Source: Shewanella indica (GTDB lineage Bacteria; Pseudomonadota; Gammaproteobacteria; Enterobacterales; Shewanellaceae). From it: a DNA stretch of 64,000 bases. Each line of letters starts with the position of its first letter. Within the stretch, counting starts at the first letter, position 1. The notes below the pieces were generated by a model, which searched no databases, had not been told where the DNA came from, and saw only the letters and a list, made by a program, of their open reading frames with translations. The stretch lies in contig NZ_NIJK01000054.1 of NCBI RefSeq assembly GCF_002836975.1, forward strand, positions 62,001 to 126,000, in the 5' to 3' direction. Positions 16,677 to 24,896 of the stretch are shown one piece after another. The translations under genes were made by a program, and so were the position numbers.

Positions 16677-17606
16677 ATGTTTTTTGAAGGTTCAGAAAAA
16701 AAAATTGAAGTGATAGTGACGCCGGCTACGCCTTCGCTGCGCTCACTGGGAAAGCCCTTCTGGGAAGAGATGGTGGCCAAGGCCAATGCAGAAATCCTCT
16801 CTTCCGTCAGCAATGATTATTGCGATGCCTATCTGCTCAGCGAGTCGAGCCTGTTTGTTTGGGACGACAGATTTTTAATGTTGACCTGTGGTACCACCAC
16901 TCTGGCGCGCTCGACTCTGCATTTTATCGACTCCCTCGGTGAAGAGGCGATAGCCTTTGCGACTTTTCAGCGCAAAAACGAATATCTGTCGCACCTGCAG
17001 GCCAGCTCTTTTGAGCAGGACTTACAGGCGTTGAGAGAGAAGCTGTCCGGCGTGGCGTATCGTATCGGCCATCTGGATTCTCATCACCATTATCTGTTTT
17101 GCAGCGACAAGGCTTTCAGCGCCGAGAGCAGTGATGCCACCAGTGAGCTGTTGATGTATCACATTCGTGGTGAAGCGGCTGACTACTTGCGCTCCGATAA
17201 CCAAAGCTGCGAAGGGGTTAGGCAACTGCTGGCACTGGAAGAGATGCTGCCCGGATTCCAGTTTGATGACTTTCTGTTTGAGCCCTTTGGTTATTCCATC
17301 AACGGCATTCGCGGCAAAGAGTATATGACTATTCATATCACGCCCCAGGAAAGCAGCTCTTATGTCAGCTTCGAGACCAATCTGGATCTCGCCGCACAAC
17401 CGATAGATATCTTCGCCCGTTTGCTGGCTATTCTCAATCCCGGCAGCTGGGATGTCATCGGCTTCAACGCCCAGTTGGATACCCGTGGTTACCCGGAACA
17501 TTTATGTTTGGGAAGTTGCTCTTTGTCCCTGGAGCAGGGTTATAATGTCAGCTTCAGTCATTATCAGCAGATGTGCCACGAAGTGCTGATCCCTGAGTCC
17601 ATGTAA
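16677..17606 (+). CDS. speD: S-adenosylmethionine decarboxylase, eukaryotic-type
   Basis: Pyruvoyl enzyme that makes decarboxylated SAM, the aminopropyl donor for SpeE. The 309-residue length and the segment YLLSESSLFVWDDRF followed by MLTCGTTTL match the eukaryotic-type (PF01536) proenzyme rather than the short bacterial SpeD classes. Self-cleavage would occur between Glu56 and Ser57, leaving Ser57 as the pyruvoyl group. FEGSEKKIEV at the N-terminus and FEPFGYSINGI plus YMTIHITPQESSSYVSFE further on are also typical. It lies between speA and speB on the same strand. The start at 16677 has AGAGA upstream. Confidence 0.92.
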   Translation: MFFEGSEKKIEVIVTPATPSLRSLGKPFWEEMVAKANAEILSSVSNDYCDAYLLSESSLFVWDDRFLMLTCGTTTLARSTLHFIDSLGEEAIAFATFQRKNEYLSHLQASSFEQDLQALREKLSGVAYRIGHLDSHHHYLFCSDKAFSAESSDATSELLMYHIRGEAADYLRSDNQSCEGVRQLLALEEMLPGFQFDDFLFEPFGYSINGIRGKEYMTIHITPQESSSYVSFETNLDLAAQPIDIFARLLAILNPGSWDVIGFNAQLDTRGYPEHLCLGSCSLSLEQGYNVSFSHYQQMCHEVLIPESM

Positions 17607-17637
17607 ATATCGGCATTAGCCAAGTTTTGGAGTATTT

Positions 17638-18567
17638 ATGACCACTTTAGCAGATAAACCTGATTACTCGCTTTATTCAAATGCGTTTGGTTATTTGCGT
17701 CAGCCACTGGATTTCAAACCGCTAGAAAGCGATGCGGATGTGGTGGTAATAGGTTTGCCTTTCGATATGGCCGTTACCGGCCGCAGCGGTGGCCGTATGG
17801 GGCCCGGAGCTATCCGCAATGCCTCGACCAATCTGGCCTGGGAAGAGAAGCGTTGGCCTTGGGATTTCAGCCTCAGCGAATATATCAAGATAGTGGACGC
17901 CGGCGATCTGGTATTTAATTGTGGTGATGCCGCCGATTTTACCGAGCGCACCGAAAACTTTGCCAGCAAAGTTCTGGCCTCCGGTAAGACACTGCTGAGC
18001 TTTGGCGGTGATCACTTTGTAACCCTGCCGCTGCTGCGCGCGCACCACAAACAGTTTGGCAAGATGGCGCTGCTGCACTTCGATGCCCACACCGACACTT
18101 ACAGTGAAGGCAGTAAGTTTGACCATGGCACCATGTTCTATCACGCCCCTAACGAAGGCTTGATCGATCCGGCCCATTCTGTGCAGGTGGGGATCCGCAC
18201 CGAATACACCAAAGAAGGCCACGGTTTTCAGGTGATTGATGCCGCCATGGCCAATGATATGACCGCCGATGAAATCGTGGCGCAGATCAAGGCTCGGGTT
18301 GGCGATATGCCTTTGTATGTGACTTTCGATATCGATTGCCTGGATCCTGCCTTCGCGCCGGGAACCGGTACTCCGGTGTGCGGTGGTCTCACCAGTGACA
18401 AGGCGCTGAAGATTATCCGTGGTCTCAAGGGCCTCAACATAGTGGGTATGGATGTGGTTGAAGTGGCACCTGCTTACGATAGCGCCGACATTACCGCGCT
18501 GGCGGGCGCGACTCTGGGCCTGGAAATGCTGCATGTCTGGGCCTTGTGCCAGGGCAAAGTCAAGTAA
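17638..18567 (+). CDS. speB: Agmatinase
   Basis: Hydrolyses agmatine to putrescine and urea, linking SpeA to SpeE. A 309-residue ureohydrolase with all dimanganese motifs: GGDHFVTLP (about residue 122), the DAHTDTY loop (about 147-153) and FDIDCLDPAFAPGTGTP (about 228-245). ATG follows TTTGGAG with good spacing, 31 bp after speD. It is the last gene of the polyamine cluster, followed by a terminator. Confidence 0.96.
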   Translation: MTTLADKPDYSLYSNAFGYLRQPLDFKPLESDADVVVIGLPFDMAVTGRSGGRMGPGAIRNASTNLAWEEKRWPWDFSLSEYIKIVDAGDLVFNCGDAADFTERTENFASKVLASGKTLLSFGGDHFVTLPLLRAHHKQFGKMALLHFDAHTDTYSEGSKFDHGTMFYHAPNEGLIDPAHSVQVGIRTEYTKEGHGFQVIDAAMANDMTADEIVAQIKARVGDMPLYVTFDIDCLDPAFAPGTGTPVCGGLTSDKALKIIRGLKGLNIVGMDVVEVAPAYDSADITALAGATLGLEMLHVWALCQGKVK

Positions 18568-18580
18568 GCCGCTTCACGTT

Positions 18581-18610
18581 AAGCCAACGCTTGTCGTTGG
18601 CTTTTCTTTC
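18581..18610 (+). terminator. Terminator of the polyamine cluster
   Basis: Stem AAGCCAACG (18581-18589) with CGTTGGCTT (18595-18603), followed by TTCTTT, 13 bp after the speB stop. Confidence 0.85.
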
Positions 18611-18649
18611 GCTGGGGCATTGCGCCCGGTTCAGGGACAAGGATAGACA

Positions 18650-19288
18650 ATGACAGATTTGAGTGATATTCGCCGTGAATACACCCGGGGCGGCCTCAGG
18701 CGTGCCGATCTGGCCGCCGAGCCCATGGCGCAGTTTGAGCGCTGGATGGCGCAGGCCAAGGATGCACCTTTGACAGATCCTACCGCCATGGTGGTGGCCA
18801 CAGTGGATGAAACCGGCCAACCGTTTCAGCGGATAGTCTTGCTGAAGCGTTTTGATCAGCAAGGATTTGTATTCTTTACCAATCTGGAAAGCCGTAAGGC
18901 GCAGCAGATTGCCGTCAATGCCAAGGTTAGTTTACTGTTCCCCTGGCATCCGCTGGAGCGCCAGGTGGCCGTGACAGGGGTAGCCGAAGCCCTGTCTGCT
19001 ACAGAGGTATTCAAGTACTTTGTCAGCCGTCCGAAAGACAGCCAGATAGCGGCCTGGGTCTCGAAACAGTCGAGCAAGCTTAGCGCCCGTCAGGCACTCG
19101 AGAGTAAGTTTGCCGAGATGAAGGCCAAGTTTGCCAAGGGCGAAGTCCCCTTGCCCAAGTTTTGGGGCGGCTACCGCATAGTGCCTTCCAGTGTGGAATT
19201 CTGGCAGGGCGGTGAGCACAGGCTGCATGACAGATTCCTCTACAGCCGCACAGATGACGGGTGGGAGATCAATCGTCTCGCACCTTGA
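18650..19288 (+). CDS. pdxH: Pyridoxamine/pyridoxine 5'-phosphate oxidase
   Basis: FMN-dependent oxidation of PNP or PMP to pyridoxal 5'-phosphate, the cofactor that SpeA upstream also needs. At 212 residues it has the family length. It starts with DIRREYTRGGLRRADL, has AMVVATVDETGQPFQRIVLLKRFD and GFVFFTNLESRKAQQI for FMN contacts, and ends with WGGYRIVPSSVEFWQGGEHRLHDRF...INRLAP, the conserved substrate and FMN-binding tail. AAGGA stands ahead of the ATG. It has its own terminator and sits downstream of the polyamine terminator. Confidence 0.96.
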   Translation: MTDLSDIRREYTRGGLRRADLAAEPMAQFERWMAQAKDAPLTDPTAMVVATVDETGQPFQRIVLLKRFDQQGFVFFTNLESRKAQQIAVNAKVSLLFPWHPLERQVAVTGVAEALSATEVFKYFVSRPKDSQIAAWVSKQSSKLSARQALESKFAEMKAKFAKGEVPLPKFWGGYRIVPSSVEFWQGGEHRLHDRFLYSRTDDGWEINRLAP

Positions 19289-19308
19289 TGGCGCGATGGC
19301 CTAACAAG

Positions 19309-19335
19309 AGGGACGGCATCTGCCGTCCCTTTACT
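19309..19335 (+). terminator. Terminator of pdxH
   Basis: Stem AGGGACGGCA/TGCCGTCCCT with a two-base nominal loop, followed by TTACTTTA. It lies 20 bp after the pdxH stop and is convergent with the cold-shock gene. Confidence 0.8.
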
Positions 19336-19346
19336 TTATCCGTCAG

Positions 19347-19562
19347 CTATTTTAACCGCACTACGTTTTCTGCCTGCAGCCCCTTTTGGCCTTCAGTCAC
19401 GCTGAAGCTGACCTTCTCACCCTCTTTCAGAGTGCGGCGGCCGCTGCCTTGAATGGCGCGGTAGTGGACGAACACATCGGCGGCGTTTTCCTGGGTTAGA
19501 AAACCAAAGCCCTTTTCATCGTTGAACCATTTAACGGTTCCTGTCACCTGTTGTTCTGACAT
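19347..19562 (-). CDS. Cold-shock domain protein (CspA family)
   Basis: A 71-residue single OB-fold nucleic-acid chaperone. RNP1 is KGFGFLTQ and RNP2 is DVFVHYRAI, with GTVKWFNDEKGF at the N-terminus. It differs from the CspD copy at 28371 in the C-terminal half (SGRRTLKEGEKVSFSVTEGQKGLQAENVV). AGGAA stands upstream of the ATG. An unusually long AT-rich upstream region with a 12-bp inverted repeat (19782-19821) suggests a structured 5' leader, common for cold-shock genes. Confidence 0.95.
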   Translation of the reverse strand: MSEQQVTGTVKWFNDEKGFGFLTQENAADVFVHYRAIQGSGRRTLKEGEKVSFSVTEGQKGLQAENVVRLK

Positions 19563-19877
19563 AGTTTCCTCTTTCAGTAACTTAGCCTAGGCTGTTGCTT
19601 TGTATAAGTAGATGTAGGGTAAAGAGGATTTGTTTCACTGGTTTGACACTCTGATTTTCCTTGAAAACCAGAGTTTTTTGCGCTTGCCAACAGGTTTTTT
19701 ATAGCAAGAGTGGGGCTGAAAATAACAGACCGATAGAGATTGCCAGGGATAGAGTCAATATCAACCCCATCAAGAGTGAGGGAGTAGCATTCTGCTGGTT
19801 TATTGGTTGAGAATGCTACTCTTATGAGCCGGGATTAGGACTGATATTTTATTCAGTACAGAAAGACTGACTCAATC
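19563..19877. other. Region between the cold-shock gene and roxA
   Basis: No gene. It holds a hairpin CTCTG-A-TTTTC/GAAAA-C-CAGAG at 19649-19673 followed by six T on the plus strand (terminator-like, although no plus-strand gene precedes it directly), and the 12-bp inverted repeat at 19782-19821. Confidence 0.5.
19782..19821. repeat. 12-bp perfect inverted repeat
   Basis: GAGTAGCATTCT (19782-19793) and AGAATGCTACTC (19810-19821) around a 16-base loop, 220 bp before the cold-shock start and 57 bp after the roxA stop. No T-run follows on either strand, so it may be a leader-RNA stem or a protein-binding site. Confidence 0.5.
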
Positions 19878-21017
19878 TCATTCTTCACTGAGGTAGAAGT
19901 AGCCTTTTTCAAGCAGGTTGCACAGCAGCGCAGTTATCACCTCATAGTTCAGCAATGATTCGAGATCTTCACCGCTGATGCTGGTGCGATTGGCAATAAG
20001 CTGCGCCTGCTCTTCACTGCCTTGCGGTAATTCAAAAGCTTCCCCATTGATAAACAGTCGGCAGTTGGGATCCTCTTCCAGCATGAGAATTTTAAGCCCA
20101 CCTATGCGCTTGAATACAGCGCCTTCGGCCGCGGCTTCTCTGAGCTCCCCGGCACTCATGGGTTCACCCTGGCAAATATCCAGATCAAAGCGATTCTGAC
20201 TCAGCAACTTGCCCAGCATGCCCTGATAATAGTCAGGGTTTTCAGTCAGCTCTTTCAGCAGCGCCATCATCCCCTGTTGCTGGCTCTTGGCGATCAGCGC
20301 CGGTTGCCCGGCTTCTTCACTCGAGGTGAAGCGTTTGTGGCCGAGATCCTGATCAAGCATAAAGTCGGCCATTTCGCTGATAAGTTCTTGTTGACTCGGT
20401 GCCCGGAAACCTACCGAGTAGGACAATGCCAGGGTCAAGGTCTCGCCTCTGTGAGGAAAACCGGGCGGAATATACAGCATGTCGCCGGGGTCCAGCACTG
20501 TATCTATAATAGGCTCAAAGTCTTCAATCAAAGGGGTATTGGGGTTGTTGCCGCGCTTGGCGTATTGGCCCTTGGCACCGACGGTCCAGCGCCTGCGTCC
20601 CTCGCCTTGAATGATAAAGACATCATAGTTGTCGATATGGGGGCCGACACCGCCACCCGGCGTGGCAAAGGACACCATTAGGTCATCGAAGCGCCAGTCC
20701 GGCAGAAAGCGGAAGGCTTCCACCAGAGCTTGTGAGTCCGGATACCAGTGGTTGACGGCCTGCACCAGCAGTTGCCAGTTTTTTTCACCGAACTTGTCAT
20801 AGTCTTCAAATGGGCCTGAGATCACTTCCCAGTCCTGCTCTTTGGTGATTACCACCCGTGAGGAGATCTCCTCTTCGCAGGCGAGGCCCGCCAGCTCATC
20901 GGCGGCGATAGGATCGACAAAGTCCTTGAAGGCTTGTCTGATCACCTTGGGTTGTTGCTGCCATACCTCTTTAACAAAGGCGTTGCTGTCTAGAGTCAGC
21001 TGGTAAGTGTTCGTCAT
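19878..21017 (-). CDS. roxA: Ribosomal protein L16 arginine hydroxylase (YcfD/RoxA)
   Basis: Fe(II)/2-oxoglutarate oxygenase that hydroxylates an arginine of ribosomal protein uL16. At 379 residues it has the family length: a JmjC/cupin core followed by dimerisation and winged-helix C-terminal domains. The iron ligands appear in GGGVGPHIDNYDVFIIQGEGRRRW (H-x-D) and in PPGFPHRGETLTLALSYSVGFR. The C-terminus FELPQGSEEQAQLIANRT is typical. ATG at 21017; the gene precedes the cold-shock gene on the same strand. Confidence 0.93.
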   Translation of the reverse strand: MTNTYQLTLDSNAFVKEVWQQQPKVIRQAFKDFVDPIAADELAGLACEEEISSRVVITKEQDWEVISGPFEDYDKFGEKNWQLLVQAVNHWYPDSQALVEAFRFLPDWRFDDLMVSFATPGGGVGPHIDNYDVFIIQGEGRRRWTVGAKGQYAKRGNNPNTPLIEDFEPIIDTVLDPGDMLYIPPGFPHRGETLTLALSYSVGFRAPSQQELISEMADFMLDQDLGHKRFTSSEEAGQPALIAKSQQQGMMALLKELTENPDYYQGMLGKLLSQNRFDLDICQGEPMSAGELREAAAEGAVFKRIGGLKILMLEEDPNCRLFINGEAFELPQGSEEQAQLIANRTSISGEDLESLLNYEVITALLCNLLEKGYFYLSEE

Positions 21018-21090
21018 CTGTTATCCAATCCTTAAACCATTTCAATGGCAAGTCAGTTATCCCGCTTGCAACGGCATAAACCCCGGGGCG

Positions 21091-21121
21091 AAAAAAGGCG
21101 GTACTGGAAACCAGTACCGCC
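21091..21121 (-). terminator. Terminator of the rluE-nudJ-mnmA-hflD-purB operon
   Basis: Perfect 11-bp stem GGCGGTACTGG/CCAGTACCGCC with an AAA loop. On the minus strand it is followed by six T. It lies 20 bp after the purB stop. Confidence 0.93.
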
Positions 21122-21140
21122 CGTGACAGCCAAGAGGCTA

Positions 21141-22511
21141 TCAGTTCAAATCATCAACAAAGGCTTCGGCGCGGCCTATGTAGTTGGCCGGCGTCAGTTG
21201 CTTGAGTTCGTGCTTCACGCTCTCAGGCAGTTCCAGACCGTCGATAAAGGCTGCCAGCTGCTGACCATCGATACGCTTGCCACGGGTCAGCTCCTTGAGC
21301 TTCTCGTAAGGCTTTTCGATGCCATAGCGGCGCATGACTGTTTGTACCGGCTCGGCCAGCACTTCCCAGTTGTGATCCAGTTCATCGCGCAGGTGCGCCT
21401 CGTTGACTTCCAGCTTACTGACACCCTTGAGTGTGGCCTGGTAGGCGATCAGCGAGTGGGCGATACCCACACCCAGGTTACGCAATACTGTGGAGTCGGT
21501 CAGATCGCGCTGCCAGCGGGAAACCGGCAGTTTGCTGGCCAGATGCTGCATCAGGGCGTTGGCTATGCCCAGGTTACCTTCCGAGTTTTCAAAGTCGATA
21601 GGGTTAACCTTGTGCGGCATGGTGGATGAACCGATTTCACCGGCCACTGTCTTCTGCTTGAAGTGACCCAGGGCGATATAACCCCAGATATCACGGTCAA
21701 AATCAATCAGCACGGTATTGAAACGAGCCACGGCATCGAACAGCTCGGCAATATAGTCGTGCGGTTCAATCTGAGTGGTGTAGGGGTTCCAGTTCAGCCC
21801 CAGGCTGGTGACAAAGCGCTGTGACAGCTCATGCCAGTTAACTTCTGGGTAGGCCGACAGGTGAGCGTTGTAGTTACCCACGGCGCCGTTGATCTTACCC
21901 ATGATCTCAACCGCTTCAATTTGTTTGAGTTGGCGTTCGAGACGTACGGCCACGTTGGCCATCTCTTTACCCAGAGTCGAGGGCGAGGCGGGTTGACCGT
22001 GTGTACGGGACATCAGAGGCACAGTCTTGTAACGTCTGGCCAGCTCTTTAACGGCATCGACCAGTTTCTGGCAGTATGGCAGCAGTACCTGTTCACGGGC
22101 TTCGGTCAGCATCAGGCCGTGGGACAGGTTGTTGATGTCCTCACTGGTGCAGGCAAAGTGCACGAACTCGCCTATGGCGGCCAGCTCGGCATTGTCGGCG
22201 ATTTTTTCCTTGATGAAGTATTCCACCGCCTTAACGTCATGGTTGGTGGTGGCTTCGATGGTTTTGACTCTCAGGGCATCGGCTTCGCTGAAGTTATCGC
22301 GAATATTATCCAGCAATGCCAGAGCTTCTTCACTGAAAGGGGGGACTTCTTCGATTTCAGGGCAGCTGGAAAGCAGTTTCAGCCAGTTGATTTCGACCTG
22401 AACACGATACTTGGTAAGACCGTACTCGCTGAATATCCCCCGAAGTTCGGCGGTTTTACTACCATAACGCCCGTCTACCGGTGAGATAGCAGTCAGTGCG
22501 GAAAGATCCAT
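21141..22511 (-). CDS. purB: Adenylosuccinate lyase
   Basis: Cleaves SAICAR and adenylosuccinate, releasing fumarate, in purine biosynthesis. A 456-residue fumarase/aspartase-superfamily enzyme starting MDLSALTAISPVDGRYG. It has TSEDINNLSHGLML, the catalytic-His stretch SRTHGQPASPSTLGKEMANV, and the signature loop GEIGSSTMPHKVNPIDFENSEGN. I chose ATG at 22511 because AGGAG lies six bases upstream and homology begins there; the frame is open for 42 more codons without support. Last gene of the minus-strand operon, 28 bp after hflD. Confidence 0.97.
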   Translation of the reverse strand: MDLSALTAISPVDGRYGSKTAELRGIFSEYGLTKYRVQVEINWLKLLSSCPEIEEVPPFSEEALALLDNIRDNFSEADALRVKTIEATTNHDVKAVEYFIKEKIADNAELAAIGEFVHFACTSEDINNLSHGLMLTEAREQVLLPYCQKLVDAVKELARRYKTVPLMSRTHGQPASPSTLGKEMANVAVRLERQLKQIEAVEIMGKINGAVGNYNAHLSAYPEVNWHELSQRFVTSLGLNWNPYTTQIEPHDYIAELFDAVARFNTVLIDFDRDIWGYIALGHFKQKTVAGEIGSSTMPHKVNPIDFENSEGNLGIANALMQHLASKLPVSRWQRDLTDSTVLRNLGVGIAHSLIAYQATLKGVSKLEVNEAHLRDELDHNWEVLAEPVQTVMRRYGIEKPYEKLKELTRGKRIDGQQLAAFIDGLELPESVKHELKQLTPANYIGRAEAFVDDLN

Positions 22512-22539
22512 TATAAGCTCCTTGATGAACTTGGCTTTA

Positions 22540-23157
22540 TTATAGGGTGAGGCTTTTTTTAGCTGTATCGACGATCGCCTTGCGGGCAAACACCAGATGT
22601 CTGCGTTTACCGCCCAGTTGACGCCAGAGTACGGCACTGCGCATTGCTGCCAGCAACAAGGCGCGTATTTTATGTTGAACCAGTGGCCGTTGCAGTATGT
22701 TGGGGTTGCCCGAAATCTGGATCTTGGGCCCCAAATTACTGATGATATCGCTGTAGATGCTGGCCAGGTTGGCGATAACCTGCTCGTCGGTTATGGCAAA
22801 GTGGCTCAGTTGGCGATGCACTTGATTGATGCGTTCAGACAGCATCCCCAGAGCCGCTTGGTTGCGGCTCAGTTTACGCTCAAGCGCCAGAATGCCGACC
22901 AGATAGCGGGTGATTTCCACATCTTTCTGGGCACTGTCCCCCAGTTGATTGATAATCCACTTGTAGCCGTTGGCCAGCACGACTTTGTCGGGATAGATCT
23001 CATCGATATTCTCGGGATCTGTCACCATAATGCCATCGAGTGCTGCAGCCAACTGCTGCGGATCGCTTTCCCCGTGGCGGGCGATATATTGCACCTGGGC
23101 GATTGCCTGCAATATGCCGGCAAATGCCATGGTGCGGTCATGCAATTGCTCGCTCAA
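22540..23157 (-). CDS. hflD: HflD high-frequency lysogenization protein homolog
   Basis: A 205-residue helical, peripheral membrane protein. In E. coli HflD binds lambda CII; the native role is unknown. The start MSEQLHDRTMAFAGILQAIAQVQYIARHG and the later segments YKWIINQLG, LVGILALERKL and RQLSHFAI match the family. It lies between mnmA (3-bp gap) and purB, the same order as in E. coli, which strongly supports the call and a shared transcript. Confidence 0.93.
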   Translation of the reverse strand: MSEQLHDRTMAFAGILQAIAQVQYIARHGESDPQQLAAALDGIMVTDPENIDEIYPDKVVLANGYKWIINQLGDSAQKDVEITRYLVGILALERKLSRNQAALGMLSERINQVHRQLSHFAITDEQVIANLASIYSDIISNLGPKIQISGNPNILQRPLVQHKIRALLLAAMRSAVLWRQLGGKRRHLVFARKAIVDTAKKSLTL

Positions 23158-23160
23158 TGA

Positions 23161-24300
23161 TTACTCCCTAATCAGGGTTTCTATGATGCCGCCACCCAGG
23201 CAGACTTCACCGTCGTAGAATACTGCCGACTGCCCTGGCGTGACTGCCGCTACCGGCTCATTGAAGATCACTCTCAGCTCATCATCACCCTGGATATAAA
23301 CAGTGCAGGGGATATCCTGCTGGCGATAACGGGTCTTGACCGTGATTTTTGCGCCATCGGCAGGGCCTTGCCTGTCGACCCAGTGCAACTGCCTGGCCGT
23401 GAGGCCAACCGACATGAGTCTTGGATGCTGGCCGCCTTGGGCGACAACCAATACATTACGTTTCAGATCCTTGTCGACCACATACCAGGGATTGTCGTTG
23501 CTGTTTTTCATGCCGCCAATCCCAAGGCCTTTGCGCTGGCCCAGAGTGTGGTACATCAGGCCCTGATGCTCGCCTATCACTTCACCGTCGACACTCTCGA
23601 TTTTGCCCGGTTGCGCGGGCAGATAAGTGCCAAGGAATTCAGTAAACTTGCGCTCACCGATAAAACAGATACCTGTGCTGTCTTTCTTGTTGAAGGTGAC
23701 CAGCCCTTGCTCTTCGGCGATGCGGCGAACTTCGGGTTTTTCCAGTTCACCCACAGGGAACAGGCTGCGTGCCACCTGTTGGTGACTCAAGGTGTAGAGG
23801 AAGTAACTCTGATCCTTGTTGCCATCTATGCCGCGAAGCAGCTGGGTTTTGCCGTCGGTATCACGGCGGCGCACATAGTGGCCCATGGCGATATAGTCGG
23901 CATCGAGAATGTCATCGGCAAACTCAAGGAAGGCTTTGAACTTGATCTCCTTGTTGCACATGATGTCCGGGTTAGGCGTGCGTCCCGCCTTGTACTCGGC
24001 CAGAAAATACTCGAACACATTGTCCCAGTATTCGGCGGCAAAGTTGACCGTGTGCAACTTGATCCCCAGTTTGTCACAGACAGCCTGGGCATCTTTTAAA
24101 TCTTCGGCGGCAGAGCAATATTCGTCGGTGTCATCTTCTTCCCAGTTCTTCATGAACAGGCCTTCTACCTGATAGCCCTGCTGGAGCAGCAGATAGGCTG
24201 AAACAGATGAGTCGACACCGCCGGACATGCCGACAATGACTTTTTTTCCTGATGCATTGGGAGTGTTAGCTGTCATAGATCCTAAAACCGTTGAATTCAT
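23161..24300 (-). CDS. mnmA: tRNA 2-thiouridine(34) synthase MnmA
   Basis: Thiolates U34 of tRNA-Lys, -Glu and -Gln, using sulfur relayed through the Tus system. The PP-loop ATP-binding motif is GMSGGVDSSVSAYLL near the N-terminus. NPDIMCNKEIKF carries the catalytic Cys and STGICFIGERKF the second Cys. The central and C-terminal beta domains contain LGQRKGLGIGG and VFYDGEVCLGGGII. A 379-residue product from ATG 24300 fits related proteins; an in-frame ATG at 24276 preceded by AGGA is an alternative. Operon neighbour of nudJ and hflD. Confidence 0.95.
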   Translation of the reverse strand: MNSTVLGSMTANTPNASGKKVIVGMSGGVDSSVSAYLLLQQGYQVEGLFMKNWEEDDTDEYCSAAEDLKDAQAVCDKLGIKLHTVNFAAEYWDNVFEYFLAEYKAGRTPNPDIMCNKEIKFKAFLEFADDILDADYIAMGHYVRRRDTDGKTQLLRGIDGNKDQSYFLYTLSHQQVARSLFPVGELEKPEVRRIAEEQGLVTFNKKDSTGICFIGERKFTEFLGTYLPAQPGKIESVDGEVIGEHQGLMYHTLGQRKGLGIGGMKNSNDNPWYVVDKDLKRNVLVVAQGGQHPRLMSVGLTARQLHWVDRQGPADGAKITVKTRYRQQDIPCTVYIQGDDELRVIFNEPVAAVTPGQSAVFYDGEVCLGGGIIETLIRE

Positions 24301-24443
24301 TCATGAACGCCCGAAAAGAGAACTGCTGCTTGTGTCCGTTTGTGACAGGCCGTTATTGGCGCGACGCTGGGGTGGACAAACAGCCATAAGGCGCTCAGTT
24401 TCTGCGGGGGCGTATTCTATCACGCCTTGGTGCCCAGAGCTAA

Positions 24444-24896
24444 TCACAACAGCTCGCTATTGAGCAAAGATAACGGCAGCCGTTGTCCCTGCAAATAGCT
24501 CTCCAGCGTGGCGCTGACCAAGGGGCTACGAAGCTTGGGTCCCAAGGCTGTGATTTCATCCATACTCAACCAATGGGCGGCCTTGATGGCGACGTCCAAA
24601 GGCTTGGTACTCTGACACTCAGCCAAGCGGGCACAGAAGGTGAAACGTAAAAAGGCCAGCTCCTTGGAAGCGCTGAACTGATCTATCCGCACCAGGGCTT
24701 CAGGGCTGACCGTCAGGCCGGTTTCTTCCTGCACCTCGCGGCGACAAGCGTCGATAAGGCTTTCATTTGCTTCAAGGTGACCGGCCGGTTGGTTGAATTT
24801 CTGTTGACCGTCTATCAACTCTTCGACCACTAAAAAACGCTTCTCTGCCTCAATAATGCAGGCCACTGTCACATTGGGGCGATAACGTTCAGTCAT
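24444..24896 (-). CDS. nudJ: Phosphatase NudJ (Nudix hydrolase)
   Basis: A Nudix hydrolase; E. coli NudJ dephosphorylates the thiamin precursor HMP-PP and nucleotides. The Nudix box GHLEANESLIDACRREVQEETGL is intact. MTERYRPNVTVACIIEAEKRFLVVEE starts the domain. I chose ATG at 24896 because AGGAG stands seven bases upstream and homology begins there. It overlaps the rluE 3' end by eight bases, so translation is coupled. 150 residues. Confidence 0.92.
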   Translation of the reverse strand: MTERYRPNVTVACIIEAEKRFLVVEELIDGQQKFNQPAGHLEANESLIDACRREVQEETGLTVSPEALVRIDQFSASKELAFLRFTFCARLAECQSTKPLDVAIKAAHWLSMDEITALGPKLRSPLVSATLESYLQGQRLPLSLLNSELL

